A stretch of 59,800 nt of DNA from assembly GCA_023701125.1 (NCBI GenBank), contig JAMPXO010000015.1, forward strand, positions 1-59,800. Reading direction: 5' to 3'. Positions 36,103-45,089 of the stretch are shown in pieces. The notes below the pieces were generated by a model. It made no database searches. It saw only the letters and a list, made by a program, of their open reading frames with translations, and was not told the origin of the DNA. This stretch comes from Vicinamibacteria bacterium (lineage in GTDB: Bacteria; Acidobacteriota; Vicinamibacteria; Fen-336). Every line of letters begins with the position of its first letter. The stretch's first letter is position 1. The position numbers were made by a program, and so were the translations under genes.

Positions 36103-37736
36103 TCTCGCTCGCTCGTGTCTCCAAGCAGTACGGCCGGCAGCTCCTGTTCGTCGACGCCTCGTTCCAGTTGAACCCCGGCGAGAAGGTGGGCCTGGTCGGC
36201 CCCAACGGCGCCGGCAAGACGACGATCTTCCGCGTGATCGTCGGCGAAGAAGGCGTCGACGAGGGCGAGGTCTCGGTCCCGAAGAAGCTGACCATCGGCT
36301 ACTTCAAGCAGGACGTCGAGGAGATGAAGGGCCGCAGCGTGCTCGACGAGGCGATCGCGGGCAGCGGCCGCGTCGGCGACCTCCACCACGAGCTGGAGGA
36401 GCTCCAGCAGGCGATGGGGGACCCCGACCGCGCGGACGAGATGGACAAGATCCTCGAGCGCTTCGGCCACGTCCAGGAGGAGTACGACCACCTCGGCGGC
36501 TACGCGCTCGAGGCGCAGGCGCGCGAGATCCTGCTCGGGCTCGGCTTCGACGAAGAGCGCATCGAGGGCGACGTCGGCGCGCTGTCGGGCGGCTGGAAGA
36601 TGCGGGTGGCGATGGCCCGCGTGCTGCTCGGCAAGCCCGACGTGCTGCTGATGGACGAGCCCACCAACCACCTCGACCTGGAGTCGATCCTGTGGCTGGA
36701 GAACTTCCTCAAGAACCACCCGGGCGCCTTGCTGATGACGTCGCACGACCGCGACTTCATGAACCGGATCGTGACCAAGATCGCGGAGATCGACGCCGGC
36801 GAGATCACCGTCTACTCGGGCGATTACGAGTTCTACGTGCGCGAGCGCCAGATCCGCGAGCAGAACCAGGAGGCGGCGTTCGCGCGGCAGCAGGCGATGT
36901 TCGCCAAGGAGCAGCGCTTCATCGACCGCTTCGCGGCTCACGCCGCCAAGGCCGCCCAGGTCCAGAGCCGGGTCAAGGCGCTGGACAAGATCGAGAAGGT
37001 GGAGCCGCCGCGCAAGCGGGTCGTGGTCAGCTTCGACTTCCGGACCCCGCCGCGCTCGGGCGAGGAGGTGCTGACGCTCGCGGGCGTCGGCAAGGCCTAC
37101 GGCAAGCGGGTCGTGCACGAGGACCTGAGCCTGGTCATCCGCCGCGGCGAGCGCTGGTGCGTGATGGGCAAGAACGGCGCGGGCAAGACGACGCTGCTGA
37201 AGATGGTGGCGGGGGCGCTGGCGCCGGACCAGGGCGAGGTCAAGATCGGCGCCTCGGTCAAGATGGGCTACTTCGCGCAGCAGTCGCTGGAGCTGCTGAA
37301 CCCGGAGCTGACGATCTGGGAGCAGTTCCAGCAGGACTTCCCGAGAGACACGATCGGCGCGCTGCGCGGCCTGCTGGGGGCCTTCCAGTTCAGCGGCGAC
37401 GACGTGGAGAAGAAGGTGCGGTCCCTCTCCGGCGGCGAGCGCTCGCGACTGGTGATGGCGCGGATGCTGTTCGACCCGCCCAACTTCCTGGTCCTCGACG
37501 AGCCCACCAACCACCTCGACCTGGCCACCAAGGAGATGCTGGTGGAGGCGCTGAAGGACTTCGAGGGCACGATGCTGTTCGTGTCCCACGACCGCGCCTT
37601 CCTGCGCGGCCTCAGCAACCGGGTGATCGAGCTGGGCGGCGAGAGCGGCACGGAGGTCGCGCCCCACCTCTACCCGGGCAGCTACGTGGAGTACGTCGCC
37701 CGCAGCGGCCACGAGGCCCCTGGCGTCCACGCCTAG
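36099..37736 (+). CDS. ABC-F ATPase coupled to vapBC
   Basis: 545 residues from a GTG at 36099-36101 that overlaps the vapC stop (GTGA); AAAGGA lies 12-16 bases upstream. Two cassettes: Walker A GPNGAGKTT and GKNGAGKTT, signatures LSGGWKMRVAMARVL and LSGGERSRLVMARML, Walker B LLMDEPTNHLD and LVLDEPTNHLD. The linker between them (about 235-320) is long, charged and helical, as expected for ribosome-binding ABC-F proteins; there is no Uup-type C-terminal coiled coil, so it is a different subfamily from the gene at 13975. It probably acts at the ribosomal E site as a translation factor. Confidence 0.92.
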   Translation: MISLARVSKQYGRQLLFVDASFQLNPGEKVGLVGPNGAGKTTIFRVIVGEEGVDEGEVSVPKKLTIGYFKQDVEEMKGRSVLDEAIAGSGRVGDLHHELEELQQAMGDPDRADEMDKILERFGHVQEEYDHLGGYALEAQAREILLGLGFDEERIEGDVGALSGGWKMRVAMARVLLGKPDVLLMDEPTNHLDLESILWLENFLKNHPGALLMTSHDRDFMNRIVTKIAEIDAGEITVYSGDYEFYVRERQIREQNQEAAFARQQAMFAKEQRFIDRFAAHAAKAAQVQSRVKALDKIEKVEPPRKRVVVSFDFRTPPRSGEEVLTLAGVGKAYGKRVVHEDLSLVIRRGERWCVMGKNGAGKTTLLKMVAGALAPDQGEVKIGASVKMGYFAQQSLELLNPELTIWEQFQQDFPRDTIGALRGLLGAFQFSGDDVEKKVRSLSGGERSRLVMARMLFDPPNFLVLDEPTNHLDLATKEMLVEALKDFEGTMLFVSHDRAFLRGLSNRVIELGGESGTEVAPHLYPGSYVEYVARSGHEAPGVHA

Positions 37737-37748
37737 CCACGAACGGGA

Positions 37749-37793
37749 TTGACACCTCCGCTCTCCGACCCGAGATTGGTACCAACTGGTACC
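37749..37793 (+). promoter_or_regulatory. Promoter and repeated GGTACC site before the beta-barrel gene
   Basis: A perfect TTGACA lies at 37749-37754; 17 bases on, GAGATT (37772-37777) is a weak -10. It is followed at once by GGTACC, AACT, GGTACC (37778-37793), two copies of a palindromic hexamer that could be an operator placed at the transcription start. Confidence 0.45.
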
Positions 37794-37806
37794 GATGGAG
37801 GTGCAC

Positions 37807-38415
37807 ATGAAGTCCTGGGTACGTATCGCCAGTCTGGGAGCGGCCGTCCTCCTGCTCGCGAGCCCGGCCCTGGCCGGGGAGGCGCGGAGCCACGACGGCG
37901 GATTCTTCCTGCGGCTCACCCTCGGTGGCGGCTACAGCCAGACCGAGATCGTGGAAGGCGGCGACAAGGTCACCTTCAAGGGCACGAGCGGCAGCTTCGA
38001 CGTCGCGCTCGGCGCGGTGGTGACCCGGAACCTCGCCGTCCACGCCACCCTGGGCGGGTGGGGGCTCGTCGACCCCGACGCCGAGTTCAACGGCTTCGAG
38101 GAGACGCTCGACGACACCTCCATCACGGTCGCAATGTACGGCGGCGGCCTGACTTACTACTTCGGGGACTCCAACGCCTACATCACCGGATCGGTCGGCG
38201 CTGCCCAGTTGCGGATGGAGTACGACGGCGGCGACGGAGACTCGGACACCGGCGTGGCCGCCGATTTCGGGATCGGCAAGGAGTGGTGGGTGAGTGACAG
38301 CTGGGGGCTGGGAGTGTCAGCGACGGTCGGCTTCCACTCGATCCCGCCCGGTGAAGGCTCCGACAACTTCAAGGGGACGAGCTTCGCCGTGCGCTTCTCC
38401 GCGACCCACAACTGA
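37807..38415 (+). CDS. Outer-membrane beta-barrel protein
   Basis: 202 residues. Start chosen at ATG 37807 because GGAGG is five bases upstream; an ATG at 37795 overlaps that site. The signal peptide (MKSWVRIASLGAAVLLLASP, cleavage near ALA-GE) is followed by alternating strands rich in Gly and aromatic residues (FFLRLTLGGGYSQTE, VAMYGGGLTYYFGDSNAYIT, WWVSDSWGLGVSATVGFHS) and the chain ends on a strand (SFAVRFSATHN), as in eight-stranded OmpA/OmpX-like barrels. The partner or ligand is unknown. Confidence 0.8.
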   Translation: MKSWVRIASLGAAVLLLASPALAGEARSHDGGFFLRLTLGGGYSQTEIVEGGDKVTFKGTSGSFDVALGAVVTRNLAVHATLGGWGLVDPDAEFNGFEETLDDTSITVAMYGGGLTYYFGDSNAYITGSVGAAQLRMEYDGGDGDSDTGVAADFGIGKEWWVSDSWGLGVSATVGFHSIPPGEGSDNFKGTSFAVRFSATHN

Positions 38416-38442
38416 CCTCGGCGAACGTCCGGGGCCGGGCGA

Positions 38443-39114
38443 TCACGGGAACGCGGGCAGCGGCTGGACCCCTTCGGCCAGGGAGAGGATTCCGCGGCGC
38501 AGCGCTTCGTCGCGGAAGTCGGCTGGCACGGGCGCGGCCACGCGCAGCGGCTGGTTCGTCAGCGGATGGGTCATCTCGAGTTCCGCCGCGTGCAGCATCG
38601 GCCGCGCGGCGTTGCGCTCCCCGTAGAGCCAGTCGCCGGCCAGCGGGTGGCCGATGGCGGCGAGGTGGACGCGGATCTGATGCGTCCTTCCGGTCTCGAG
38701 CCGGAGGGCGACGAGCGACCCGGCCGGGTGCGCCTCGATCGGTTCGAGGTGCGTGATCGCGCGCTTGCCACCGTCGCGCACGCCGAACTGGATCGCGCCG
38801 ACCCGGGCGAGCGGCAGGTCGATCGTCCGCGCCTCCGTGATTTCGCCCTCGGCAATGGCGAGGTAGAGCTTGCGAATCCGCTTGCGCACGAACTGGCGCG
38901 TCAGCCGGACGTTGAGCTCGCTCCGCTTCGAGAAGAAGATCGCACCGCTGGTCCCGCGATCGAGCCGCTGCAGCAGGGACACCGGCCCGGCTTGCCTCGC
39001 AACCAGGTCGTGAAGAAACGGCTCGTCGGGCGCGTGCATGCGCTGCTGCACGACGAGCCCGGCGGGCTTGTTGACGAAGATGAGGCTCTCGTCCTCGAAC
39101 AGCACCTCGACCAT
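38443..39114 (-). CDS. RluA family pseudouridine synthase
   Basis: 223 residues, without an S4 domain. The catalytic motif is LLQRLDRGTSGAIFFSKR with Asp52; the first position, usually His, is Gln. IFVNKPAGLVVQ, LETGRTHQIRVHLAAIGHPLAGD and LHAAELEMTHPLT are standard RluA blocks. The enzyme isomerises uridines in rRNA or tRNA; short RluA proteins of this type include the RluA and TruC branches, so the exact site is open. It follows the S1-domain gene by 23 bases on the same strand. Confidence 0.92.
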   Translation of the reverse strand: MVEVLFEDESLIFVNKPAGLVVQQRMHAPDEPFLHDLVARQAGPVSLLQRLDRGTSGAIFFSKRSELNVRLTRQFVRKRIRKLYLAIAEGEITEARTIDLPLARVGAIQFGVRDGGKRAITHLEPIEAHPAGSLVALRLETGRTHQIRVHLAAIGHPLAGDWLYGERNAARPMLHAAELEMTHPLTNQPLRVAAPVPADFRDEALRRGILSLAEGVQPLPAFP

Positions 39115-39137
39115 GGCGGCCTCCGGCGGCGGCCGGA

Positions 39138-40619
39138 TTACTTCTTCCGGGGCTCCAGGGCGCCGCGCAGCTTGTCGGCCAGCGAGCCGAAGCTCTGCGA
39201 CTGGGCGGCCGTCGCGCGCGCCGTGTAGTCGCCGACCTCGGCCCGCTCGGCGGCCTCCGCGATCGCCTTCACGCTGAGGCGCACGCGGCGGCGGGCGGCG
39301 TCGGCGTCGAGCACGACCACCTCGAGGTCGGAGCCGACCGGGAACACGTTGCGCAGCTCGGCTTCACGGGCGACGCCGGTCTCGCTCGTCGGCACCAGGC
39401 CGGTGACGCCGGGGGCCAGGAACACGAACACGCCGATCTTGTCGTGGCGCTCCACCTTGCCGGTCAGGCGCGCTCCCGACACGATCGCGGAGGTCGCGGT
39501 CCGCGCCGAGGCCGCGCGCGACGAGCCCTCTTCGACGAGGACCACGCCGATCCGCTTCTTGTCGGGCTCGACGCTCAGGATCTCGAAGGCGCCCGTCATC
39601 CCCGCCTTCACGGACTTCGCCCAGCCGCCCGCCTTGCCGGTCGGCGCGAAGGTCGAGGCGTGGGCGAGGGCTTCGACCCCGGGCTCGAGCTCGACGAACG
39701 CGCCGAACTCGGCGAGGCGCGTGATGCGGCCGGTGAGCACCTTGCCGACCTCGTAATTCGCCGCCACCGTCGTCCACGGGTCGGCGGTCAACTGCTTCAG
39801 GCCGAGCGCGATCTTGCCGTCCTCGACCCGGAGCACCTTGACCGTGACCTCTTCTCCGGGACTGACCAGCTTCGACGGCTCCGCGTCGCGCGCCCAGCTC
39901 ATCTCCGAAACGTGGAGCAGCCCCTGCACGCCGCCGCCGAGATCGACGAAGGCGCCGAAGTCGCGCACCGAGACGACGCGGCCGGTGAGCACGGCGTCGG
40001 GGACGATCTGCTGGCGGACTTCTTCGGCGCGCGCCTGTTGCTCTTCCTCCAGAAGGCGGCGGCGAGAGACGACGAACTTGCGGCCACCCTCCCTGTACTC
40101 GACGATCTTGAAGGCGTAGACGTGACCGACGTGGACCGAAGGGTCGGACTCGCGGACGTCGCCGATCTGCGACTGCGGGCAGAACGCGCGCTGGCCCGCC
40201 ATGCTCACCTCGTAGCCGGCCTTGACGGCCCGCTCGACCTTGCCCTCCACGGGCAGGCCGGAGTGGAACGCGTCCTCGAGCTGCCGGGAGGTGGCGGCGC
40301 CGCGCTGGAGTCGCCGCGACAGCGTGATGCCGCCGGTCATCGACACGACGGTGGCGTGGATGCGGTCGCCGACCTTGGCCTCGATCCGACCGTCGTCGTC
40401 CTTCAGCTCGCTGACGGCGAGCGTGGCTTCTCCCTTGCCGCCCACGTCGACCAGCGCCATCTCCGGGCCGAGGGCCACCAGGGTGCCCTCGACCGCCTCG
40501 CCGACCGCCAGTCGCTGCGCGCGACTGGAAGCGAAGGACGCCTCCAGCAGCCGCGCGAACTCCCCGCTGTCGCCCGCGCCGTCGCCCGCCGTCTCGGTGT
40601 CGAACTCGTCGTCGCTCAA
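39138..40619 (-). CDS. S1-domain RNA-binding protein (ribosomal protein S1-like)
   Basis: 493 residues from a TTG start at 40617-40619, with GGAGAG upstream. After an acidic N-terminus there are about five S1 modules (near 40-105, 120-195, 205-285, 290-360, 380-455); the clearest are LTGRVVSVRDFGAFVDLGGG and LTGRITRLAEFGAFVELEPG. The first and last are weaker. It ends in a basic tail LEPRKK. Ribosomal protein S1 carries mRNA to the 30S subunit; this protein could be S1 itself or a paralogue. It is co-directional with the RluA gene. Confidence 0.85.
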   Translation of the reverse strand: MSDDEFDTETAGDGAGDSGEFARLLEASFASSRAQRLAVGEAVEGTLVALGPEMALVDVGGKGEATLAVSELKDDDGRIEAKVGDRIHATVVSMTGGITLSRRLQRGAATSRQLEDAFHSGLPVEGKVERAVKAGYEVSMAGQRAFCPQSQIGDVRESDPSVHVGHVYAFKIVEYREGGRKFVVSRRRLLEEEQQARAEEVRQQIVPDAVLTGRVVSVRDFGAFVDLGGGVQGLLHVSEMSWARDAEPSKLVSPGEEVTVKVLRVEDGKIALGLKQLTADPWTTVAANYEVGKVLTGRITRLAEFGAFVELEPGVEALAHASTFAPTGKAGGWAKSVKAGMTGAFEILSVEPDKKRIGVVLVEEGSSRAASARTATSAIVSGARLTGKVERHDKIGVFVFLAPGVTGLVPTSETGVAREAELRNVFPVGSDLEVVVLDADAARRRVRLSVKAIAEAAERAEVGDYTARATAAQSQSFGSLADKLRGALEPRKK

Positions 40620-40660
40620 GCGCTCACTCTCCAGGAACCCCTAGAGACTACCCTGCGCGG

Positions 40661-41848
40661 TCACGGACGCGGGCGAGGGGGTGATGACGGCGCTTCGCGG
40701 AACAGGTTGGCGAGCGTGACCGCGAGCGGAGGCACGCCCTTCGCGAACGTCACGTTGGCCACGACCGCTACCGCCACCCCGTCGTCCGGGAGCAGGCGCA
40801 GCGACGCCGTCGTGCCCACGGCAGTGCCGTCGCGCCAGACGGTGCGCCGTCCGGCGGCGTGCCCCACCGACCAGCCGAGCCCGCGGACGCCGTCCTCGGC
40901 GCCGGGCACCTGGATGGCGAGTGGCGTGTGGAGCAGCGCGATCGTCTCGGGCCGGGCGGCCTCGCCGGCGAGCACGGCCGCCCCGAAGCGGACGAGATCC
41001 CGCGGCGTGGAGGCCAGGGCGCCCGCGCCCGCGAAGCAGGCGTAGTCGACCGGGTCGGCCACCTCCAGCCCGAAGTGGGTGTCCGCGGCCATTCGCGGCC
41101 AGTAGGCCACCACCCGCCCGCGCTCGGCGTCGAGGTCCGTCTCGGTCAGCGCGAGCGGCGCGAACAACTCGCGGCGCAGCAGTTCGCCGAACGGAACGCC
41201 CGCGACGGCCTCCGCCACCGCGCCCGCCAGCACGTAGTCCCACGCGGAGTACGCCCACTGCGAGCCGGGCGCGAAGCGCAGCGGCTCGGCGGCGATCGCG
41301 CCCAGTCCCCGCGCGATCTCGGCGCAGCGCCACAGGCGGATTCCTTCGTCCTGCCCGCGGTGGCGGCGCACGCCCGAGACGTGGGCCAGGAGCTGACGGG
41401 TCGTCACCGCGGCCGCCGGCCCGCTGGCGAGCGCCGGCAGGTGACGGCCGATCGGGGCGTCGAGGTCGAGTTCACCGCGCTCCGCGAGCCGGCCGATGGC
41501 GACGGCCGTCAGGGCCTCGGTGATGCCCCCGATCCGCATCCACGACTCGGGCGACAGCGGCACGCGGCGTTCGACGTCTGCCCAGCCGATGGCCTCGGCC
41601 CACACGATCCGGCCGCCGACCGCCACGGCGGCCGACGCCCCCGGCAGGTTCTCCCCGGTCACCAGCGCGCGGAGCAGGCGCTGGGCCGTGGCGACCTTCG
41701 CGGCTGGCGCGCCGGGCACGGGGTCGCCCTGGGCGGGCGGCGGCACCGAATGGACGGACGCCGACGACATCACCCAGCCGGCCACGTGGAGAGCGGCCAG
41801 CGCCGCGAGCGCGACCACGACCCCGACGATCAGGATCTTCTGCTTCAT
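40661..41848 (-). CDS. Beta-lactamase/class C PBP-fold protein lacking catalytic Ser and Lys
   Basis: 395 residues from the ATG at 41846-41848, with an N-terminal membrane anchor (ILIVGVVVALAALAALHVAG). The fold is that of serine hydrolases of the beta-lactamase family (VGGRIVWAEAIGWAD, PLRFAPGSQWAYSAWDYVLA, GLGWSVGH), but where active members have RIGSxTK this one reads RIGGITE: Ser is Gly108 and Lys is Glu111. The Tyr of the second motif (Tyr200) remains. It should not be able to form an acyl-enzyme by the usual route and is probably a binding protein or inactive. It is coupled to the upstream membrane-protein gene (ATGA). Confidence 0.85.
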   Translation of the reverse strand: MKQKILIVGVVVALAALAALHVAGWVMSSASVHSVPPPAQGDPVPGAPAAKVATAQRLLRALVTGENLPGASAAVAVGGRIVWAEAIGWADVERRVPLSPESWMRIGGITEALTAVAIGRLAERGELDLDAPIGRHLPALASGPAAAVTTRQLLAHVSGVRRHRGQDEGIRLWRCAEIARGLGAIAAEPLRFAPGSQWAYSAWDYVLAGAVAEAVAGVPFGELLRRELFAPLALTETDLDAERGRVVAYWPRMAADTHFGLEVADPVDYACFAGAGALASTPRDLVRFGAAVLAGEAARPETIALLHTPLAIQVPGAEDGVRGLGWSVGHAAGRRTVWRDGTAVGTTASLRLLPDDGVAVAVVANVTFAKGVPPLAVTLANLFREAPSSPPRPRP

Positions 41849-42387
41849 GGATGTGGATGGACGGCCGCCGCGTTGCGGAAGAGCCGGGCCGAGATCAGCC
41901 ACGCCGCGACCAGGAACCCCGTCAGCACGAACGTCCGGGCGTGGCCGGTGGCCAGGGCGATCACGGCGACCAGGACCTGGGCGATCGCCATGGCGTGCAG
42001 CGCGCGCGCCATCCCGCCCGCCTCGAAGCGCGCCACGAGGGCGCCGCAGACGCCCAGCGCGAGCACCCCGAAGTACATCAGGTTGGCCGGGTTCCCTTCG
42101 TCGCCGATCAGGCCGACGGCGAGGTTGGCCCAGGTCATCATGAAAGCCGTCCCGACCGCCAGCCCGAAGCCGGCGCGGTACGCGTGGTGGGTGGACATCC
42201 GGGTGGCCAGCTCGACGCTGGCGCAAGCGAGCGACAGCAGGGTCCCGAAGAGCACGAAGTCGAACAGGTCCCACCCTCCGGTCCCCGTCACCCGCATGGC
42301 CACCCACGGCGTCAGCAGGGCGAGCGCCGCGCCGCCCCACATCGCCATCCGCCATCGGCTCCCGCCCCGGTCTTCGGTCGAAGTCAT
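41845..42387 (-). CDS. Small polytopic membrane protein
   Basis: 180 residues from the ATG at 42385-42387, eight bases after GGGAGG. Five hydrophobic segments can be drawn, for instance WGGAALALLTPWVAMRV, FVLFGTLLSLACASVELA, AGFGLAVGTAFMMTWANLAV and AIAQVLVAVIALATGH. The phrase GDEGNPANLMYF lies in a loop. I do not know a named function. Its stop overlaps the start of the PBP-like gene, so the two proteins are probably made together. Confidence 0.75.
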   Translation of the reverse strand: MTSTEDRGGSRWRMAMWGGAALALLTPWVAMRVTGTGGWDLFDFVLFGTLLSLACASVELATRMSTHHAYRAGFGLAVGTAFMMTWANLAVGLIGDEGNPANLMYFGVLALGVCGALVARFEAGGMARALHAMAIAQVLVAVIALATGHARTFVLTGFLVAAWLISARLFRNAAAVHPHP

Positions 42388-42480
42388 CGCGTTGCCTCCC
42401 TGCAATCGTGAGGCCTTCAACCTAGTCCCGGCGTGGGGTGAGCAGCCTGACCGAATTCTGAGGCTTGGCTGATCCCCCGG

Positions 42481-45081
42481 TCATTGAGCGAGTTGCCCGA
42501 CCATCGGCGCGGTCACCCGCTGTCGCACGCTGCGGTAGCGGGCCCAGGGGTCGCTACCGCGGCCGGCGGCCTGCTCCAGGTGGCGCAGCGGGACTTCCGC
42601 GACCGTGAAGTCCGTGGGACCGGAGAGGCGGTCGAGCTCGTCCCAGTCGACCGGGACCGAGACCGGGGCGCCGGCGCGGGCCCGCGTCGAGTAGGGGCCG
42701 ACCGCGTTCGCGCCGCGAACGTTGCGCAGGTAGTCGACGTAGATCTTGCCCTTGCGCTGGGCCTTGGCGATGTTGGCGGTGAACATCGCGGGCTCGTCGC
42801 GGGCGAGGCGCTGGGCGACCGCCCGCGTGAAGGCCTCCAGCGGCTCCCAGCCGAGGTCCGGCTCGAGTGGCACGCACACGTGCAGGCCCTTGCCGCCCGT
42901 GGTCTTGACGAAGCTCTCGAGCCCCAGCTCCGTCAGCAACGCGCGCACGCGACGAGCCGCCGCCGTGACCCGCGAGAAGGGCAGCGCCTCGTCGGGGTCG
43001 AGGTCGAAGATCACCTGGTCCGGCTGCTCGAGATGGCCGACCCGCGAGTTCCACGGGTGAACCTCGAGGATGCCGGCCTGCGCGAGCGCCACCAGCCCGG
43101 GCACGGAGTCGACGAACAGGACCTCCTCGTTCCGGCCCGACGGCGCGAAGCGCTTGATCTGGGGCGGCGTCCAGAAGCCCGACTTCTTCTGGTAGAAGCT
43201 CTCGCCGTCGATCCCGTCGGGGCAGCGGACGAGCGTGAGCGGCCGGCCCTCGAGGTGCGGCAGCACCACGTCGGCGATGGTGACGTAGTACAGCGCCAGG
43301 TCGAGCTTGGTGAAGCCGAGGTCCGGGTAGTAGATGCGGTCGGGGTGGGTCAGGCGCACGCCCAGCAGCTCGACGATCTCGTCGCCGCCCGCGGTGCGGG
43401 TGCGCGTGGCGTGGCCGCGCAGCGCCTCCCACGGCCGGCCGGCCGCGACGGTGTCGACGCCGCCGCCTTCCACCGCGCCCGGCCGCTCGCGCACGACGTG
43501 GCGCGCGAAGCGGTCGTCGCGCAGGCCGAGGAAGACGGGGTGGCGCATCCGGCCCTCGTCCGTCCACTGCGCGAACTCGACCTGGCAGACCAGGTCCGGC
43601 TCGGCCCAGAAGCTGCCGCGGGCCATGTCGGCGGGCACCGCGGCGAACGGGCAGGCGTCCCGTCGCCGTGCCTCGAGCCGGCGCAGCAGGTCTTCGAGCA
43701 GCCGCTCGCTGAAGCCGGAGCCGACCTTGCCGGCGTACAGGAGCTGCCCGTCCTCCCAGAAGCCCACGTGCAACGCGCCGATCGAGTTGCGGCCGTCCGA
43801 CGGCCGCGTCCAGCCGCCGATCACCATTTCCTGGCTCAGCCGGCACTTGACCTTCAGCCAGTCGCCGCCGCGACCCGCCCGATACGGGGCGTCGGCGCGC
43901 TTGCTGACCAGGCCCTCGAGGCCCGCCTGCCGGACCTGGGCGAAGAACTCCGGGCCGTGGCCCTGCACGTGGTCGCCGAAGCGCAGGCCGTCGGGCGCGG
44001 ATGCGAGCAGGCGCCGCAGAACCCGCTTGCGCTCCGCGAGGCTCACGTCGTGCAGGTTCCAGCCGTCGAGGTGGAGCAGGTCGAAGACGAAGTAGACGAG
44101 CGGCACCGCGCCGTCCGCGCGCCGCTGCAGCGCCTCGAAGCTGGTCGTCCCGTTCGGCAGCACGGCCGCCACCTCGCCGTCGAGCAGCGCGGTGCCCGCG
44201 GGCAGCCGGTTCACCGCGCGGGCCACCTGCGGAAACTCCTTCGTCCAGTCCTTGCCGTTGCGGGAGACGAGTTGCACGTCGCCCTCGTGGAGTCGGGCCA
44301 CGATCCGATAGCCGTCGTACTTGATCTCGTGCAGCCACTCGTCGCCGGCCGGGGGCGTCTCGGCGATCGTGGCCAGGGCGAGGGCTTGCGTCCGCGGCAG
44401 CGTCCCGCGCACCGCGCCGACCAGCTCGGCGAGGCGCAGCCGCGCGCCGCCTTCGCCCGGGGCGGGGCCGCCCGGGCCCACCTCGACCCCCGGCCGCACC
44501 GGCTTCGAGTGCCACAGGCGGTCGCGCTCGGCGGCGACCTCGGCGAGGCCGCGCCCGCTGAGCACGCTCTCCGGGTGCGCCGCGACCACGTCGAAGTCGA
44601 CCAGGCTGCGCGCGTGCTCGTCGTTGTCCTTGACCAGCAGCCATGCCTTCGGGTCGTCGCCCTTGATGCGGACCAGCGCCCACTTGCCCTGCAGCTTCTC
44701 GCCGTGCAGCAGGAACTTCAGCTCGCCCTTGCGCATCGCCGGGCCGGGTTCGATCACGGGCGTCCAGGTCCCGCGGTCCCACAGCACCACGGTGCCGGCG
44801 CCGTACTCGCCGGAGGGAATCACGCCCTCGAACGACCCGTACTCGACGGGGTGGTCCTCCACGTGCATCGCCAGCCGCTTCTCGCGCGGGTCGAAGGCCG
44901 GGCCCTTGGGCACGGCCCAGCTCAACAGCACGCCGTCCAGCTCCAGCCGGAAGTCGTAGTGCAGCCGCGACGCCGCGTGTTTCTGGATGCAGTAGGAGAA
45001 CCCGCCCGCGGGCCGCGCCTCGCCCGGTGGCTCGGGCGTCTTCGAGAAATCGCGCTTCTTGTTGTATTCCTCGAGCGGCAT
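42481..45081 (-). CDS. ligD: ATP-dependent DNA ligase D (PE-LIG-POL)
   Basis: 866 residues from the ATG at 45079-45081 (MPLEEYNKKRDFSKT). Domain order: phosphoesterase (about 20-165; His35, His41, Asp43 in IQKHAASRLHYDFRLEL), ligase (about 225-530; adenylated Lys254 in HEIKYDGYR) and polymerase/primase (about 565-850; metal Asp pair in VIFDLDPDE). This is the order known from Pseudomonas, not the mycobacterial POL-PE-LIG. LigD trims, fills and seals double-strand breaks with Ku in non-homologous end joining. No ku gene is encoded here. The TAAGCT hexamer eight bases upstream suggests a leaderless message. Confidence 0.96.
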   Translation of the reverse strand: MPLEEYNKKRDFSKTPEPPGEARPAGGFSYCIQKHAASRLHYDFRLELDGVLLSWAVPKGPAFDPREKRLAMHVEDHPVEYGSFEGVIPSGEYGAGTVVLWDRGTWTPVIEPGPAMRKGELKFLLHGEKLQGKWALVRIKGDDPKAWLLVKDNDEHARSLVDFDVVAAHPESVLSGRGLAEVAAERDRLWHSKPVRPGVEVGPGGPAPGEGGARLRLAELVGAVRGTLPRTQALALATIAETPPAGDEWLHEIKYDGYRIVARLHEGDVQLVSRNGKDWTKEFPQVARAVNRLPAGTALLDGEVAAVLPNGTTSFEALQRRADGAVPLVYFVFDLLHLDGWNLHDVSLAERKRVLRRLLASAPDGLRFGDHVQGHGPEFFAQVRQAGLEGLVSKRADAPYRAGRGGDWLKVKCRLSQEMVIGGWTRPSDGRNSIGALHVGFWEDGQLLYAGKVGSGFSERLLEDLLRRLEARRRDACPFAAVPADMARGSFWAEPDLVCQVEFAQWTDEGRMRHPVFLGLRDDRFARHVVRERPGAVEGGGVDTVAAGRPWEALRGHATRTRTAGGDEIVELLGVRLTHPDRIYYPDLGFTKLDLALYYVTIADVVLPHLEGRPLTLVRCPDGIDGESFYQKKSGFWTPPQIKRFAPSGRNEEVLFVDSVPGLVALAQAGILEVHPWNSRVGHLEQPDQVIFDLDPDEALPFSRVTAAARRVRALLTELGLESFVKTTGGKGLHVCVPLEPDLGWEPLEAFTRAVAQRLARDEPAMFTANIAKAQRKGKIYVDYLRNVRGANAVGPYSTRARAGAPVSVPVDWDELDRLSGPTDFTVAEVPLRHLEQAAGRGSDPWARYRSVRQRVTAPMVGQLAQ

Positions 45082-45089
45082 CGAGACAG

